A DNA stretch of 64,000 nucleotides from Bifidobacterium canis. Lineage in GTDB: Bacteria > Actinomycetota > Actinomycetes > Actinomycetales > Bifidobacteriaceae. The DNA lies in the NCBI RefSeq assembly GCF_009727065.1, contig NZ_WNLP01000003.1, positions 124,001 through 188,000 on the forward strand. Direction: 5' to 3'. Numbering within the stretch: position 1 is the stretch's first letter; every line of letters starts with the position of its first letter. This document shows positions 43,346 to 53,855 of the stretch, piece after piece. The position numbers and the translations under genes were made by a program. The notes under the pieces are model-generated. The model saw nothing but the letters and a program-made list of their open reading frames with translations, was not told the origin of the DNA and searched no databases.

Positions 43346-44209
43346 ATGGTATTGCACAGGAATCTCGGCCCATTCGACACCACGGCGATCGGTCTTGGCG
43401 AAATGCCGCTGACTATCGAGAACAATCTCGGCCCGCAGATGGGCATCGACACCATTCACGCCGCGCTCGACGCCGGCTGCCGCCAGATCGACACCGCGTG
43501 GGCGTATTACTGCTCCGGTGGCGAGGAGCAGACTGGCGAAAAGCTCGTGCGCGAGGCGATGAGCACATGGAAGGGACCGAAAGACGAAGTGCTCGTGGCT
43601 ACGAAAGTCGGCCATTTCCGCAACTTCACCGACGGCAAGCCAACGTGGGACGTCGACGGCCGCCCGGAGAACCTGATTCGCCGCGCCAAGGAGAGCGCGC
43701 TCGCCCTCGGTGTCGACACGATCGACCTGCTCTACTTCCACCGCCCAGACCCGAAGATTCCGTACGGCGAATCATGCGAGGCGATGAAGGAGATCGCCAA
43801 GCAGGGCGTCGCCCGCACCATCGGCATTTCCAACGCGTCGATCGAGCAGATCGACATTGCGCGCGAGATTCTCGGCGACCTGTTCGTCGCCGTGCAGAAC
43901 CAGTATTCGCCGATTTACACAGAAACCATTGACACGCTTGATTACTGCGGCAAAGTTGGCCTGAGCTTCGTGTGCTGGAGTCCGCTCGGCGGCTTCCGCA
44001 AGCCGAAGGACGAATCGAAGTTCGACCCGTTCCGTGAAGTCGCCGCCGCGCACAACGTGAGCTATCAGCAGGTGGTGCTCGCGTGGGAGCTCGCCAAGGG
44101 CGACCATGTGTTCGTGATCCCTGGCGCGCATCGTCCGGCTACGATTCTCGACAGTCTGCACGCCGGCGAACTCGAACTCAGCGAGGAAGAACTCGCCAAG
44201 CTCGGCTGA
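43346..44209 (+). CDS. Aldo/keto reductase
   Basis: A 287-residue NAD(P)H-dependent oxidoreductase with a TIM-barrel fold. The catalytic tetrad is visible as D49 (CRQIDTAWAYY), Y54 or Y55, K87 (VATKVGH) and H132 (LLYFHRPDP). VGLSFVCWSPLGGF in the second half and the C-terminal AHNVSYQQVVLAWELAKG and VIPGAHRP are family segments. The start follows AAGGAGAAC. The substrate cannot be predicted. It stands alone between the nrd operon and the U32 gene. Confidence 0.88.
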   Translation: MVLHRNLGPFDTTAIGLGEMPLTIENNLGPQMGIDTIHAALDAGCRQIDTAWAYYCSGGEEQTGEKLVREAMSTWKGPKDEVLVATKVGHFRNFTDGKPTWDVDGRPENLIRRAKESALALGVDTIDLLYFHRPDPKIPYGESCEAMKEIAKQGVARTIGISNASIEQIDIAREILGDLFVAVQNQYSPIYTETIDTLDYCGKVGLSFVCWSPLGGFRKPKDESKFDPFREVAAAHNVSYQQVVLAWELAKGDHVFVIPGAHRPATILDSLHAGELELSEEELAKLG

Positions 44210-44261
44210 AATCCGCCGAATATTGGGTAATTATTAGGTATTACCGCACCTAGTGTCTGCT

Positions 44262-44285
44262 GTGCGCGGCAGCTTCGCCGCGCAC
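44262..44285. terminator. Hairpin after the aldo/keto reductase gene
   Basis: GTGCGCGGC (44262-44270) and GCCGCGCAC (44277-44285) form a perfect 9-bp GC-rich stem with a six-base loop, 50 bases downstream of the gene. There is no T-run, so termination strength is uncertain. Confidence 0.45.
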
Positions 44286-44402
44286 GCGCGCACGGGCATG
44301 GCGGTCGTGCGGCAGTGCCGCTATACTATGCGTGTTCTTGTAATAGATCTCTTATGTAGATAGACAGCTCGCCGGCGCATCCGGCCGCGAAAGTGTGGGG
44401 AC

Positions 44403-45941
44403 ATGAAACGTCGTAGAAAACCAGAAGTGCTCGCTCCCGCGGGTAATCTGCGCGGACTCAAAACCGCCGTCGATTATGGCGCCGACGCCGTGTATTGCGG
44501 CGGCAAATCGTTCGGCATGCGTTCCGCTCCGCGCAATTTCAGCATCGACGATTTTCGCGAGGGCGCGGCATATGCGCATGAGCACGGCGCGCGCGTCTAT
44601 GTGACGCTTAATATTCTGCCGCGCAACAACGAGATCACCGCGATCGAACGCTACATCGAAGACCTGCGCACCACCGGCGTGGACGCGCTCATCGTCACCG
44701 ACATCGGCGTGATGATGCTGGCGCACCGCATCGCACCAGAGCTCGAACTGCACGTGTCTACGCAGGCTGGCGTCACGAATTATCTCGCCGCCAACACGCT
44801 CTATGATCTCGGCGCGCGTCGCGTGGTGCTCGCTCGCGAAATGGATTTGCAGGCTGTGCGTGACATTCGTGCGAACGTGCCCGACGATCTCGATATCGAA
44901 ACTTTTGTGCACGGCTCGATGTGCATGGCGTTCTCCGGCCGCTGCCTGATCTCGAATTATTTGACCGGGCGTGACGGCAACCACGGCGAATGCGCACAGC
45001 CGTGCCGTTGGAAATATTCGCTCGTCGAAGAGAAACGCCCGGGGCAGGTGTTCCCGGTGGAGGAGACTTCGCAGGGCACATATCTGTTCAATTCGCAAGA
45101 TATGAACATGATGGAGCATATCGACGATCTGATCGACGCGGGCGCTACCAGCTTGAAGATCGAGGGGCGTTCGAAGAGTGCGTATTATGTGGCGACGATG
45201 ACGAATGCCTACAAAAGCGCGGTTAACGAATATATGATTCAGCGCGGTTTTGAAGACGAAGACGGCAATGAGCTCAAGCCGTTCGAAGACCGCGTCATTC
45301 GCGCAAACTCGCCGGAAGCAGAGGCGTTGGCGGAGGAAGCAGAACGCGATGAGATCATGCTCAACGCCGACAAAGCGTTCCCGGGTATGCCGAATTGGGA
45401 CAGCGCGTCTGACGAGGGGGAGATCTCAAACCGTGAGGCCCGCCGCACCGGTTTGGAACGTCAACGCCAGCTCGTCGATGAAGCTGCGGATGGCTGGCAG
45501 CATGCAGCCGTTCGCCCTGCCGAGCACGTCAAGCTGCCGCAGTGGCTGCTTGAGGAGCCATACAAAGTGGCACATCGCGACTACAGCACCGGCTTCTACT
45601 ACCCGGAGCAGAAGGTGACGCAGAACACCGACCGTAGCGCGTACTTCCGCGATTGGCTCGTCGTTGGCGAAGTGCTCTCGTGGAGCCCTGAAGAGGGTGG
45701 TCGCGTGACGATCATGAGCCGCAACAAAATCGAGCCGGGGCAGCTCGTGGAGTTCCTACTGCCAGGGCGCGCGCCACTCGAATACACGGTGCCGGCCGAG
45801 GGAATCCGCGATGCGGACGGCGAACCGGTGGAGATGGTGAACAATCCGGCGCACGTGTTCTCGTTGCCGCTCGCCGTTGAGGTTCCGGTGAATGCGGCGC
45901 TGCGCTCGCGCACGAAGAAGCCGACCCTCAAAGCCGAATAA
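44403..45941 (+). CDS. U32 family protein (TrhP/RlhA-like, probable RNA hydroxylation)
   Basis: A 512-residue member of the U32 'peptidase' family, whose characterised relatives TrhP and RlhA hydroxylate tRNA or rRNA bases and not proteins. It opens EVLAPAGNLRGLKTAVDYGA and has GADAVYCGGKSFGMR, then HGSMCMAFSGRCLISNYLTG and GECAQPCRW, whose cysteines probably bind an iron-sulfur cluster, and TSLKIEGRSKSAYYVA. The C-terminal third, from about 370, is a beta domain. A charged region at about 295-370 looks like an insertion. The start at 44403 has only a weak ribosome site (GTGGGGAC). Which RNA is the target cannot be told. Confidence 0.85.
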   Translation: MKRRRKPEVLAPAGNLRGLKTAVDYGADAVYCGGKSFGMRSAPRNFSIDDFREGAAYAHEHGARVYVTLNILPRNNEITAIERYIEDLRTTGVDALIVTDIGVMMLAHRIAPELELHVSTQAGVTNYLAANTLYDLGARRVVLAREMDLQAVRDIRANVPDDLDIETFVHGSMCMAFSGRCLISNYLTGRDGNHGECAQPCRWKYSLVEEKRPGQVFPVEETSQGTYLFNSQDMNMMEHIDDLIDAGATSLKIEGRSKSAYYVATMTNAYKSAVNEYMIQRGFEDEDGNELKPFEDRVIRANSPEAEALAEEAERDEIMLNADKAFPGMPNWDSASDEGEISNREARRTGLERQRQLVDEAADGWQHAAVRPAEHVKLPQWLLEEPYKVAHRDYSTGFYYPEQKVTQNTDRSAYFRDWLVVGEVLSWSPEEGGRVTIMSRNKIEPGQLVEFLLPGRAPLEYTVPAEGIRDADGEPVEMVNNPAHVFSLPLAVEVPVNAALRSRTKKPTLKAE

Positions 45942-46002
45942 CGGAGATGACTGGAAGCTAAAGCGCTGTTACTGGTGACGCATTGCGGCTAAAGTGTGGC
46001 GT

Positions 46003-47283
46003 ATGAGTGAATCCGAACAGAAGAATACTTCGCCGACGAACGACGGCGCAGACACCGGCGCGCAACACGCCGACAACAGCAACGCGCAGCAGGCCAATAC
46101 CAACGCAGAGCAGCAGAATGCACAGCAGCATAAGGTGCAGATCAATCTTGACGATCTTCTGCACGCAGTGCAGGCGCATGGCCAGAAAACCGTGCAGGAA
46201 GAAGACAAACTCGCCCGCGAAGGCGTGCATGACGCCGAAGGCAAGGAATACGACGACGCCATTTTGAACAGCTCGGCGATCGAGCCGACCGACGATGAGG
46301 GCAACCCGATTCCGGTGACGATCCCGATCGTGCTCGCACCCGGCATCAATGTGGTCTACACGACCCGTTTGGGTGGCGTGAGCGCCGAAGAGTGGGCGCA
46401 TTTCAATCTCGGCGGCAAGTCGGGCGATGACCCCGAGCACGTCGAACGCAATCGCGAGGCGCTTGCCAACGAACTGCATGTGAAGCTTTCGCTGATCAAT
46501 CAGGTGCATTCCGGCAAGTCCATCGACATTGATGAACTGTATGCGGAGAACAAGCCGTTTGGCTTCGACGCCTCCGGTTCGCATAACGCCAAGCAAGCCG
46601 AGGCGAAGCGCAACGGCGAGCCAGTGGTCGACGACGTGGAATCCGAGGATTTAGACGTGCAGGTGATCGAAGGCGACGCACAGGTGACCACAAAGCAAGG
46701 CATCGCCATCGGCGTGTTCGCCGCCGACTGCCTGCCGGTGCTGCTCGCCGACCCGAAGGCCGGTGTGATCGCAGCCGCGCATTGCGGGCGCAAAGGCTTG
46801 CAGCGCAACGTGATCGCCGCTACCGTCGACATGATGGTGAAGAAGGGCGCGAGCAAAGAGAACATCGTCGCCACGCTCGGCCCCGCCATCTGCGGTGACT
46901 GCTACGAAGTCGGCGACCAGATTGCCGACGAATTCGACGCACAGTTCCCCGGCACGTTCACGTTGACCCGTTTCGGCGGCCCTGGCATCGACATCAACAA
47001 GGCCGCACTCATGGAGCTCAAGCAGGCGGGCGTGAAGGAAGACCACATCTTCTCGTCGCAGCCGCGTGTGAATGCAGCTACGCAATACTTGGATCAAGAC
47101 GCCGAGCTCGCTGAACTGTGCCGCGAAGACAACGAAGGGGATCCGGCTCTCGAAGAGCGCATCAAGGGCATTCGCCACAGCATGTGCACGTTGGAGAACC
47201 CGCTGTGGTTCTCGCACAGGCGCGCCCAGCTCGCACACAAGAAGCACGAAGGTCGCATGCTCGCGCTTATCGTGCGTCAATAG
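46003..47283 (+). CDS. YfiH/laccase-domain protein (purine nucleoside phosphorylase-like) with long extensions
   Basis: The family is annotated as polyphenol oxidase/laccase, but characterised members are zinc-dependent purine nucleoside phosphorylases/adenosine deaminases. Motifs seen: NVVYTTRLGGVS, LINQVHSGKSIDID, FAADCLPVLLADPKAGVIAA in part with AHCGRKGLQRNVI, LGPAICGDCYEVG, and a final LENPLWFSHR. At 426 residues it is much longer than the usual ~250: residues 1-105 are a Gln/Asn/Ala-rich then acidic extension, and another hydrophilic insertion lies at about 183-220. ATG 46003 is preferred to the in-frame GTG at 45994. It precedes ispD but is 115 bases away. Confidence 0.82.
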   Translation: MSESEQKNTSPTNDGADTGAQHADNSNAQQANTNAEQQNAQQHKVQINLDDLLHAVQAHGQKTVQEEDKLAREGVHDAEGKEYDDAILNSSAIEPTDDEGNPIPVTIPIVLAPGINVVYTTRLGGVSAEEWAHFNLGGKSGDDPEHVERNREALANELHVKLSLINQVHSGKSIDIDELYAENKPFGFDASGSHNAKQAEAKRNGEPVVDDVESEDLDVQVIEGDAQVTTKQGIAIGVFAADCLPVLLADPKAGVIAAAHCGRKGLQRNVIAATVDMMVKKGASKENIVATLGPAICGDCYEVGDQIADEFDAQFPGTFTLTRFGGPGIDINKAALMELKQAGVKEDHIFSSQPRVNAATQYLDQDAELAELCREDNEGDPALEERIKGIRHSMCTLENPLWFSHRRAQLAHKKHEGRMLALIVRQ

Positions 47284-47397
47284 CCCCGTGCCCGTTTCAC
47301 GCAATGTTCTACGCATTGCAGGCGCATACTGAGAAATTGCCGAGGAACGTAGAGAACACCTCGGCGAACAATTGAAAAGCCGTGATTGGAGAAACTA

Positions 47398-48195
47398 ATG
47401 ACTACTCAAGAGAATGAAGCGCAGGCTCCTGTCGTCGCCGTGGTGCTCGCGGCAGGCGCTGGCGTTCGCTTCGACCCGCAGAACCCGAAGCAGCTCGTCG
47501 CATTGAACGGCAAGCCGATCGTCGGCTGGAGCATCGAGGCGTTCGAGAACAACGAGAACGTCGACGACATCGTGGTGGTGGTGAACGACACCGTGCACGC
47601 CGCCGTCGAAGAGTTGGTGAACACGGCAGGCTACGGCAAGGTGCGCGCGATCATCAAGGGCGGCGCCGAACGCAGCGATTCCACTGAGGCTGCGCTCGCC
47701 CTGCTCGAAGAGGCCGGCATTCCGGAAAACGCGAAGCTGCTGATTCACGACGCGGTTCGCCCGTTCGTCTCGCAGCAGCAGATCAACGCGTGCATCGACG
47801 TGCTCAACGAGTTCACGGCGGCGACCGTGGCGTGCCCGTCCACCGACACGATTCTGCTGACCCAGGATCTCGGCGACCGCGAGACGATCAAATCGGTGCC
47901 GGAACGCCGTCACTCGTTCCGCGCGCAGACCCCGCAGGCATTCCGTTTCAGCACGATTCGCCGTGCTTACGACAAGGCTGCCGGAGATCCTGACTTCCAG
48001 CCGACCGACGACACGCGAGTTGTGGTGGATTATCTGCCGAACGAACCTGTGGCGATTGTCGCCGGCTCGCCGATGAACATGAAGGTGACCACGCAAGACG
48101 ACATGCCGCTGGCTCAGGCGATCGCGCAGACCATCGCGCCGAACGACGCGAAGGAACAGGTTCGCCGCATGTTCAGCGACGCGCTCGGCATGTAA
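47398..48195 (+). CDS. ispD: 2-C-methyl-D-erythritol 4-phosphate cytidylyltransferase
   Basis: IspD couples CTP to methylerythritol phosphate in the non-mevalonate isoprenoid pathway. The 265-residue protein has VVLAAGAGVRFDPQNPKQLV near the start (nucleotide-binding loop), IKGGAERSDSTEAALALLEE, LIHDAVRPFVS, and ERRHSFRAQTPQAFRF; PTDDTRVVVDYLP precedes the C-terminus. ATG 47398 follows TTGGAGAAA. No other pathway gene is adjacent. Confidence 0.93.
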   Translation: MTTQENEAQAPVVAVVLAAGAGVRFDPQNPKQLVALNGKPIVGWSIEAFENNENVDDIVVVVNDTVHAAVEELVNTAGYGKVRAIIKGGAERSDSTEAALALLEEAGIPENAKLLIHDAVRPFVSQQQINACIDVLNEFTAATVACPSTDTILLTQDLGDRETIKSVPERRHSFRAQTPQAFRFSTIRRAYDKAAGDPDFQPTDDTRVVVDYLPNEPVAIVAGSPMNMKVTTQDDMPLAQAIAQTIAPNDAKEQVRRMFSDALGM

Positions 48196-48274
48196 GCACA
48201 CGCACATACGCGCAAATATTGGAAATACTAGGAACACTCGAATAATTCGCGACGAAAACGACGGAAAGAGAACG

Positions 48275-48955
48275 ATGCAGGAACTCTCGGTAGTCATGTC
48301 TGGATTCGACCCCTATGAAGACGTCGAGGTGAATCCGGCGCTGATCGTGCCCGACACGCTTGCAGCGCAAGGCGTTATGCCACTAACCGACGATCAGAAC
48401 GACCCGTTGCACGACTTGAGCGTGCGCGTTCACGCCGTGCACATGCCGGTGAGTTTCGCGAAGGCGTGGCCGATTCTGCAGAACGCGCTCGACGAATACA
48501 AGCCGAACATTGTGATCGCCACCGGATTGAAGCGCGCATCGCGCGGCATTCTGCTCGAACGCTGCGCTGCGAACATCAAAGACACGAACCGGCCGGATGC
48601 CGACAACCGCATTCCACGCCACGGCGTGATTCGCGATGACGGTCCGGCGGCATATTGGACCGGCTTGCCTCTGAACGCGATTATCGGCGCGTTCGCGCAA
48701 GACGACATCGCCGCCTCGCTGAGCTCGAACGCCGGCACGTTCGTGTGCAATGCGCTGTTCTACAAACTGCAGGATTGGGCGGCTCGCCAAGAGCGCACGC
48801 TGAGCGGCTTCGTGAACTTGCCGCCGGTTGACGAGCACGAGCACAGTCAGCATGGCTTGACGCTCGACCAGCAGCTCACGGCATGCAGAGACGTTATTCG
48901 AGAGACTGCGAGATATTATGTGAAGCCGATTGGCGTGAACGCGCTGATCGCCTAA
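48275..48955 (+). CDS. pcp: Pyrrolidone-carboxylate peptidase family protein, catalytic His apparently replaced
   Basis: Family C15 enzymes remove N-terminal pyroglutamate from peptides. The 226-residue protein has GFDPYEDVEVNPALIV near the start, the Glu segment GILLERCAANIKD (E95), and the Cys segment NAGTFVCNALFYKLQDW (C158). The third catalytic residue, His in the usual FIHxP segment about 23 residues after the Cys, reads FVNLP here, with N181 in its place; nearby histidines (H188, H190, H193) could substitute. Activity is therefore uncertain. The start follows GGAAAGAGAA. Confidence 0.8.
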   Translation: MQELSVVMSGFDPYEDVEVNPALIVPDTLAAQGVMPLTDDQNDPLHDLSVRVHAVHMPVSFAKAWPILQNALDEYKPNIVIATGLKRASRGILLERCAANIKDTNRPDADNRIPRHGVIRDDGPAAYWTGLPLNAIIGAFAQDDIAASLSSNAGTFVCNALFYKLQDWAARQERTLSGFVNLPPVDEHEHSQHGLTLDQQLTACRDVIRETARYYVKPIGVNALIA

Positions 48956-49078
48956 CTTTTCTTCGCTGAATGTTGATTTTTGACCATTCGCGCGTTTTTC
49001 GCGATGGAACGCATTAAAGTGCAGATTAATGCGGTCTTGTGAAAGATGTACGCGTAAGGAACTTCGGAAAGGGTAAAT

Positions 49079-50685
49079 ATGGTAGATCGTTTCCCCGTCG
49101 TATTGCGCGGTTACGACAAAGAACGTGTCGATGAGGCGATGCAGGCGGCGCAGGCGAGCATCGACAGCCTGCGCGAACAAGTCAAGGCAGGCGACGACAC
49201 CGTGCTGCAGTTGCAGGCGCAGCTGCAGGAAGAAAGAATCGTAAGGCGAACAGCGACAACACGTTCGCTTCTTTGGGCGCAAACGCTCAGCAGATGCTCG
49301 CCTCCGCGGAGCAGACGAGTACCGAACTGCTCGAGCGCGCGAAAAAAGACGCCGCTTCTGCGCGCACCGAAGCGCAGTCGCAGTCGCAGACGCTCATCAA
49401 TAATGCGAAAATCGACGCGCAGCACTTGGTCGATGACGCGCAGGCCAAGGCAGATACTCTGCTGAAGAATGCGCAGAACGAGGCGAACACCATCGTCACG
49501 AACGCGCGTCAGGAAGCCGACCAGCTGCGCGCTTCCACCGCGAAGACGGTGAGCGATCAGCGTCAGGCGCTTGATCTTGAGCTGACCAACTCCCGCGAAG
49601 AGCACAAGAAGCGCCTGGCTTCCGAACGCGCTCAGCAGGAGCGTGAGATCGCTGATCTGAGTGCTCAGACCGCGAAGACGATCTCCGAGCAGCGCAAGAG
49701 CGCAAACGAAGAGATGGCTCGCCTGAAGAGCGAGACGAATGATCAGATCGAGACTGCGCTTGCCGACGCGAACAAGAAGCTCGCTGACGTGCGCGAGCAG
49801 GTGTCGAAGTTGATGACCGAGGCACAGCGCAAGGCCAGCGAGATCACCGATGCTGCGAAGGCGCACGCGCAGGAGATCAACGACGCCGCCGAGGTGAACC
49901 GCACGCAGACGATGAGTCAGGTGAATGCCGAGGTCGAGCAGATTCGCACCGACATCGCCGCTCAGCAAGACGAGGCGACGAAGAAGGTTCAGGAGCTGCT
50001 CAAGAGCCTTGACGAAAGCCGCCAGAGCGCGAAGGAAGAGGCGGAGAAGGAGATCGCGCAGGCAAAGCAGGCGCGTGAAGACGCCGATGCCTACGCCGCG
50101 CAGAAGCGTGAGGAAGCTGACCAGGAGGCGCGCGAGATCGTGCGCAAGGCTGGCGAAGAGGCTTCCACGCAGATCGAGGATCGTCGCAAGGCTGCTCAGT
50201 CCGAGCTCGATGGTCTGCGCCAGCGCATCGGCGAACTGCAGACTCGCGAAGCAGATATCACGCAGCGCGTCTCCGAACTTCGCTCGATGTTCGCCAACGC
50301 GTTCGCCGGTTTCGGTTTCGGCATCGACAAGCATTCCACCGACACGATGTCGGTGGTGAACGCTGTGGCAGACGATGACGATGCGCCTGCCACGCACGAT
50401 GATTCCGAAGGTGTGCTGATCGACCCTGAAGACACTCCTGCACAGCCACACTCGACGCCGCACCTGGCGATGCCGGTCGCGCCGTCGCTGCACGAGGAGC
50501 CTGAAACCGCTGTTGTCACACCTGTTGACGACAACAGCGACTCGACTGACGAAACATCTGACACCACTCCGGCCAGCGATGACGCACACGACGCTGACGA
50601 GCCGAGCACTGATGCTCCGATGTTTGACCAAAGCGACAACGAGCCGATCGTCCACAATGGCGAAAATGCGAACGGTGAGAACTAG
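49079..50685 (+). CDS. DivIVA-like coiled-coil protein, frameshifted as read
   Basis: The N-terminus (VDRFPVVLRGYDKERVDEAM) resembles the DivIVA/Wag31 membrane-targeting segment, followed by a very long Ala/Glu/Lys/Gln-rich coiled coil to about residue 400 and an acidic, Pro/Thr/Asp-rich end. The first frame is lost after QLQEE at an AAA run (49233-49235); adding one A restores QLQEEKNRKANSDNTFASLG and one 535-residue protein. In actinobacteria such proteins organise polar growth or cell division, and that role is inferred here. The start follows GGAAAGGG. It is not clearly in an operon and ends at a strong terminator. Confidence 0.8.
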
Positions 50686-50714
50686 CACTTACTAACTAGT
50701 AGCTGACAGAGTTC

Positions 50715-50746
50715 AAGGCCCTCTCAATGCATATTGAGAGGGCCTT
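50715..50746 (+). terminator. Strong intrinsic terminator
   Basis: A perfect 14-bp stem (50715-50728 with 50733-50746) with loop GCAT is followed by TCTTTATTTC. It closes the DivIVA-like gene and insulates the pilus cluster. Confidence 0.9.
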
Positions 50747-50866
50747 TCTTTATTTCTATTTAAGGGCATTTTCATTTACCTCACTATCTGGAGCATGTAA
50801 GAAGAGGGCAATCGGACGCCCCAGATATGTGTATGTATTCATCACTTTTCGTAGGAATAAAAATAC

Positions 50867-50882
50867 TGTGATCTAGCTCACA
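50867..50882. promoter_or_regulatory. CRP/GlxR-type binding site upstream of the pilus cluster
   Basis: TGTGATCTAGCTCACA (50867-50882) fits the consensus TGTGANNTANNTCACA of CRP and of the actinobacterial regulator GlxR at every defined position. It lies about 207 bases upstream of the pilus tip-pilin start. The whole gap 50747-51088 is AT-rich and otherwise shows no gene or repeat. Whether this organism encodes such a regulator cannot be seen here. Confidence 0.6.
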
Positions 50883-51088
50883 ATAGAGATAGTGTCAAAA
50901 AATCTGCTAAATCATAGAAGCAGTAGCTGATATATTTCGGAATTAAAGGATTATTTACATATCTATTGCAAAACATGCTGATTAAAGCGCCAAACATGCA
51001 AAGCGACTGTTCTCGAACCTAATCTTCGCGTTTAATCGGACACTGCAACAAGGAGTTGTATTGAAGGGTTCAAGAAGGGAGCGCAACC

Positions 51089-53786
51089 ATGCGTGAGAAG
51101 TTCGCGGATACTGCCGCTCTCGTAGTGGCATGTATATGCGCCATCGCCATGGCGTGCGGAACGCTCGCGTTGGCTACGCCGCGCAATGCGGTTGCAGACG
51201 AAGTCAGTGTGCCGAGCTATTGCGGAGACAAAAGCGTGATCATGCTCACCTCTACTGGCGAGGTCTATCAAGTTTATGTTCCAGACAACAAGTTGCCAGC
51301 AACTGGCGATGTAACTACGAATAATGGCGAGGTTGCTGCGCAGTGCATAATCCCATTGCCGTATCTTCCTGCAAAAATTATAATAAATACAGCATTGGCA
51401 AGCACAGATCCATACCGTTATGTTCGCACTCCAGGTTTGACAGGCGGAAGCGGCGCTAAAAGGTGGACCTATGAGGCGCTTGCATCTAATACTGAAAACG
51501 GTGACATATGGGCCACGTTAAATACTGGATCTTCTACGATGCAGGTGTACCGTCTAACAAAGGATGTGCGTGAGGAGCATGCTTCAAATCCAAATCCTGC
51601 TTATACGTTAGAGGACACCAGATCTAAACTGTCAAAGACGTATTGGGAACAGATTGGAAATCCCGTCGCATACAGTAATCGTGATACAGAGATGGCGACG
51701 GGTGGAGCGGTAGATAAAGCCACTGGCGCATACTATATCGCAGCAGTGAATAGCAGCCAATGCCACCCAACTGCGAATAGCAGGGTTTCACAGTCTTGCT
51801 CCACAACTTCTAAAACACGTGTGTTGGCGAATTGGGATATTGATTTCTACACTACATCCGGTGAAACACCAGTGAAAGCTGGCACATTGAGGCTCACCGA
51901 TGGTGACTATGCGCTCAGTAATCTTGCCAGCGACATTGAATTCGACGAGCAAGGCAATCTAACTGTGATCTTGAGTTGGAATACAAGCGAGGCTGCGAAA
52001 GATCCCACAACAGGTCGTATGACTCCAAAGTACACGCGTTATGTGCGACGTGTTCATATTCCTGTAGAGAATGTGGCAAATAAAACATTTGTTCCAGATT
52101 CTGATTCAATGTTGGATACAAATACCAGTTTGCCGATAACTCGTCCAATAGAATCAGAGGGTTCTCCAAAGGATTTGTATATCTCTGGCATCGGTTCGCT
52201 TGGACAATCAAGTGAAGATCTTACGATCTCTATGCAAGATGTGTCGTATCCTATTGGAGAGCAGTCTCTGTACAACATGACCTCTGATGGAACACTGACG
52301 GATGTGTTCGATCTTCCTGGAAACCCGCCATACCACATGACGGCTGATCAGGAAGGTCGACCGAAAGCCATGGTGCTGGAGAATGAATCGCTGTGGGGCG
52401 GTGGAAGCTCACATAAGACGACCAATGGTCCTTCGTTCGGTTTCTGGTCCAATGAGATCACTGATATTGCGGATGGCATTGGCGTTGAACCACCGAAGCC
52501 GTATTACGGCAGCTACCAGTTCAAGAAGATCGATGACTCCAACAATGCGTTGAAAGACGCCGAGTTCACGATGTGGCCGCGTCCAAGCGACGGTCAGTGC
52601 ACCTCTGTGCCTGCAACCGACGCCACGTCGATCACTCTTGGCTCCGACGGTAAGCCCACTGGCAAGAAGACAGTTCCCTCAGATGACAGTGGTCTTGTGA
52701 AGTTCGAAAATGTGCCGCTAGGCCAGGCGAAGTCTTCCGAAACGAAGAGTTCGGCATGGTTCTGCGTGGTTGAGACGAAGGCCCCTATGGACTTCAAGCT
52801 CAATAGCACGGCGTGGCAGGTCGAACTTAAGCCTGGTGAAACTACGTCAGGCAATGATGTCAAGAATGAACGAGACACTGGCACGGTGACGGTCGTGAAA
52901 TACGACGACACAGTGAAAACTAAAACGTTGGAAGGTGCGAAGTTCGAACTCGTTGAAGATACGAATAAGAACGGCAAAGCTGATTCAGGAGAACCAGTGT
53001 TCGCTAATTCCAATGATGTTCGTACCACCGGCAGTGACGGCAAAGTGACGTGGACTAACGTGCCGCTTGGTAAAACATATGTGATTCACGAAGTTTCTGC
53101 GCCGACTGGCTATAAGACCATGTTGGAGGCTGACTCGAACGCGAAGGAGGAGAGTTTCACTCTGACTTCGAGTGTGAAAGAGATTTCGAGAAGCGTGTAT
53201 GACGTTCGTAAGGAAGGTCAGATTGTTTGGGGCAAGTACGCCGAAGGAACATTGACGTGGGCAGCAAGAGGAACGATCAATAAAGGTCAGACTTTGCCTA
53301 CTCATGGCACGCTTACGGGCTCTCAATGGCAACTGACATACAAACCTGACTCAGGTAACACCGAGGATGCAACGTGGACAAAGACAATCGCTGATTGCAC
53401 GTCGAACGGTTGCGAGGTTACCGATGAAGGCAAGCAGCTACTTGATGGTGACGCCACCGGCGGTTTGTTCAAGTTGACGAACCTTAAAATGGGGTACATA
53501 TACCCTCACTGAGACTCAAGCACCACTTGGTTACTTGAAGAACGTCGATAGCAACAACCAAAGCTTGGAATACACGTTCACTATCAACCAGAATAACGTG
53601 GATCAGATTCAATACCAGCTGATCACAAACAAGCAAGCTTCAGGCCCGACGCTTCCTGCTTCGGGCGGAACCAGCGCCGATCTCTACAAATTCGTTGCAG
53701 GCGGACTTTTCGCAGGCGCGCTATTGGCAGGGCTCGGAGTGTTACTGAAGAACAGAAGGAGGTTGAACTCCAGACTTCTCAAGTAA
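51089..53786 (+). CDS. Pilus tip/ancillary pilin with LPASG sorting signal, frameshifted as read
   Basis: A large secreted surface protein. Residues 1 to about 37 are a signal peptide (VACICAIAMACGTLALATP). A long region without recognised motif, perhaps the adhesive part, is followed by Cna-B-type beta domains with E-box-like FCVVETKAPMDFKLN and YVIHEVSAPTGYKT. At an AAAA run (53486-53489) the frame breaks; removing one A restores LKWGTYTLTETQAPLGYL and an 898-residue protein ending with LPASG, a membrane helix and a basic tail (about 53659-53786). The first part is AT-richer than the rest of the window. It is the first gene of the tip pilin - major pilin - sortase cluster. Confidence 0.85.
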
Positions 53787-53855
53787 TTCAAATGTGCAAC
53801 TGCATTTCATAACTGAAAATCAATAATTTAGAAGATAAGAATTGAAGGAGAAACA

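Noticed and set aside
53486..53489. Programmed ribosomal frameshifting in the tip pilin
   Set aside because: No slippery heptamer with a downstream pseudoknot is evident, and five unrelated genes in the window show the same kind of single-base break.
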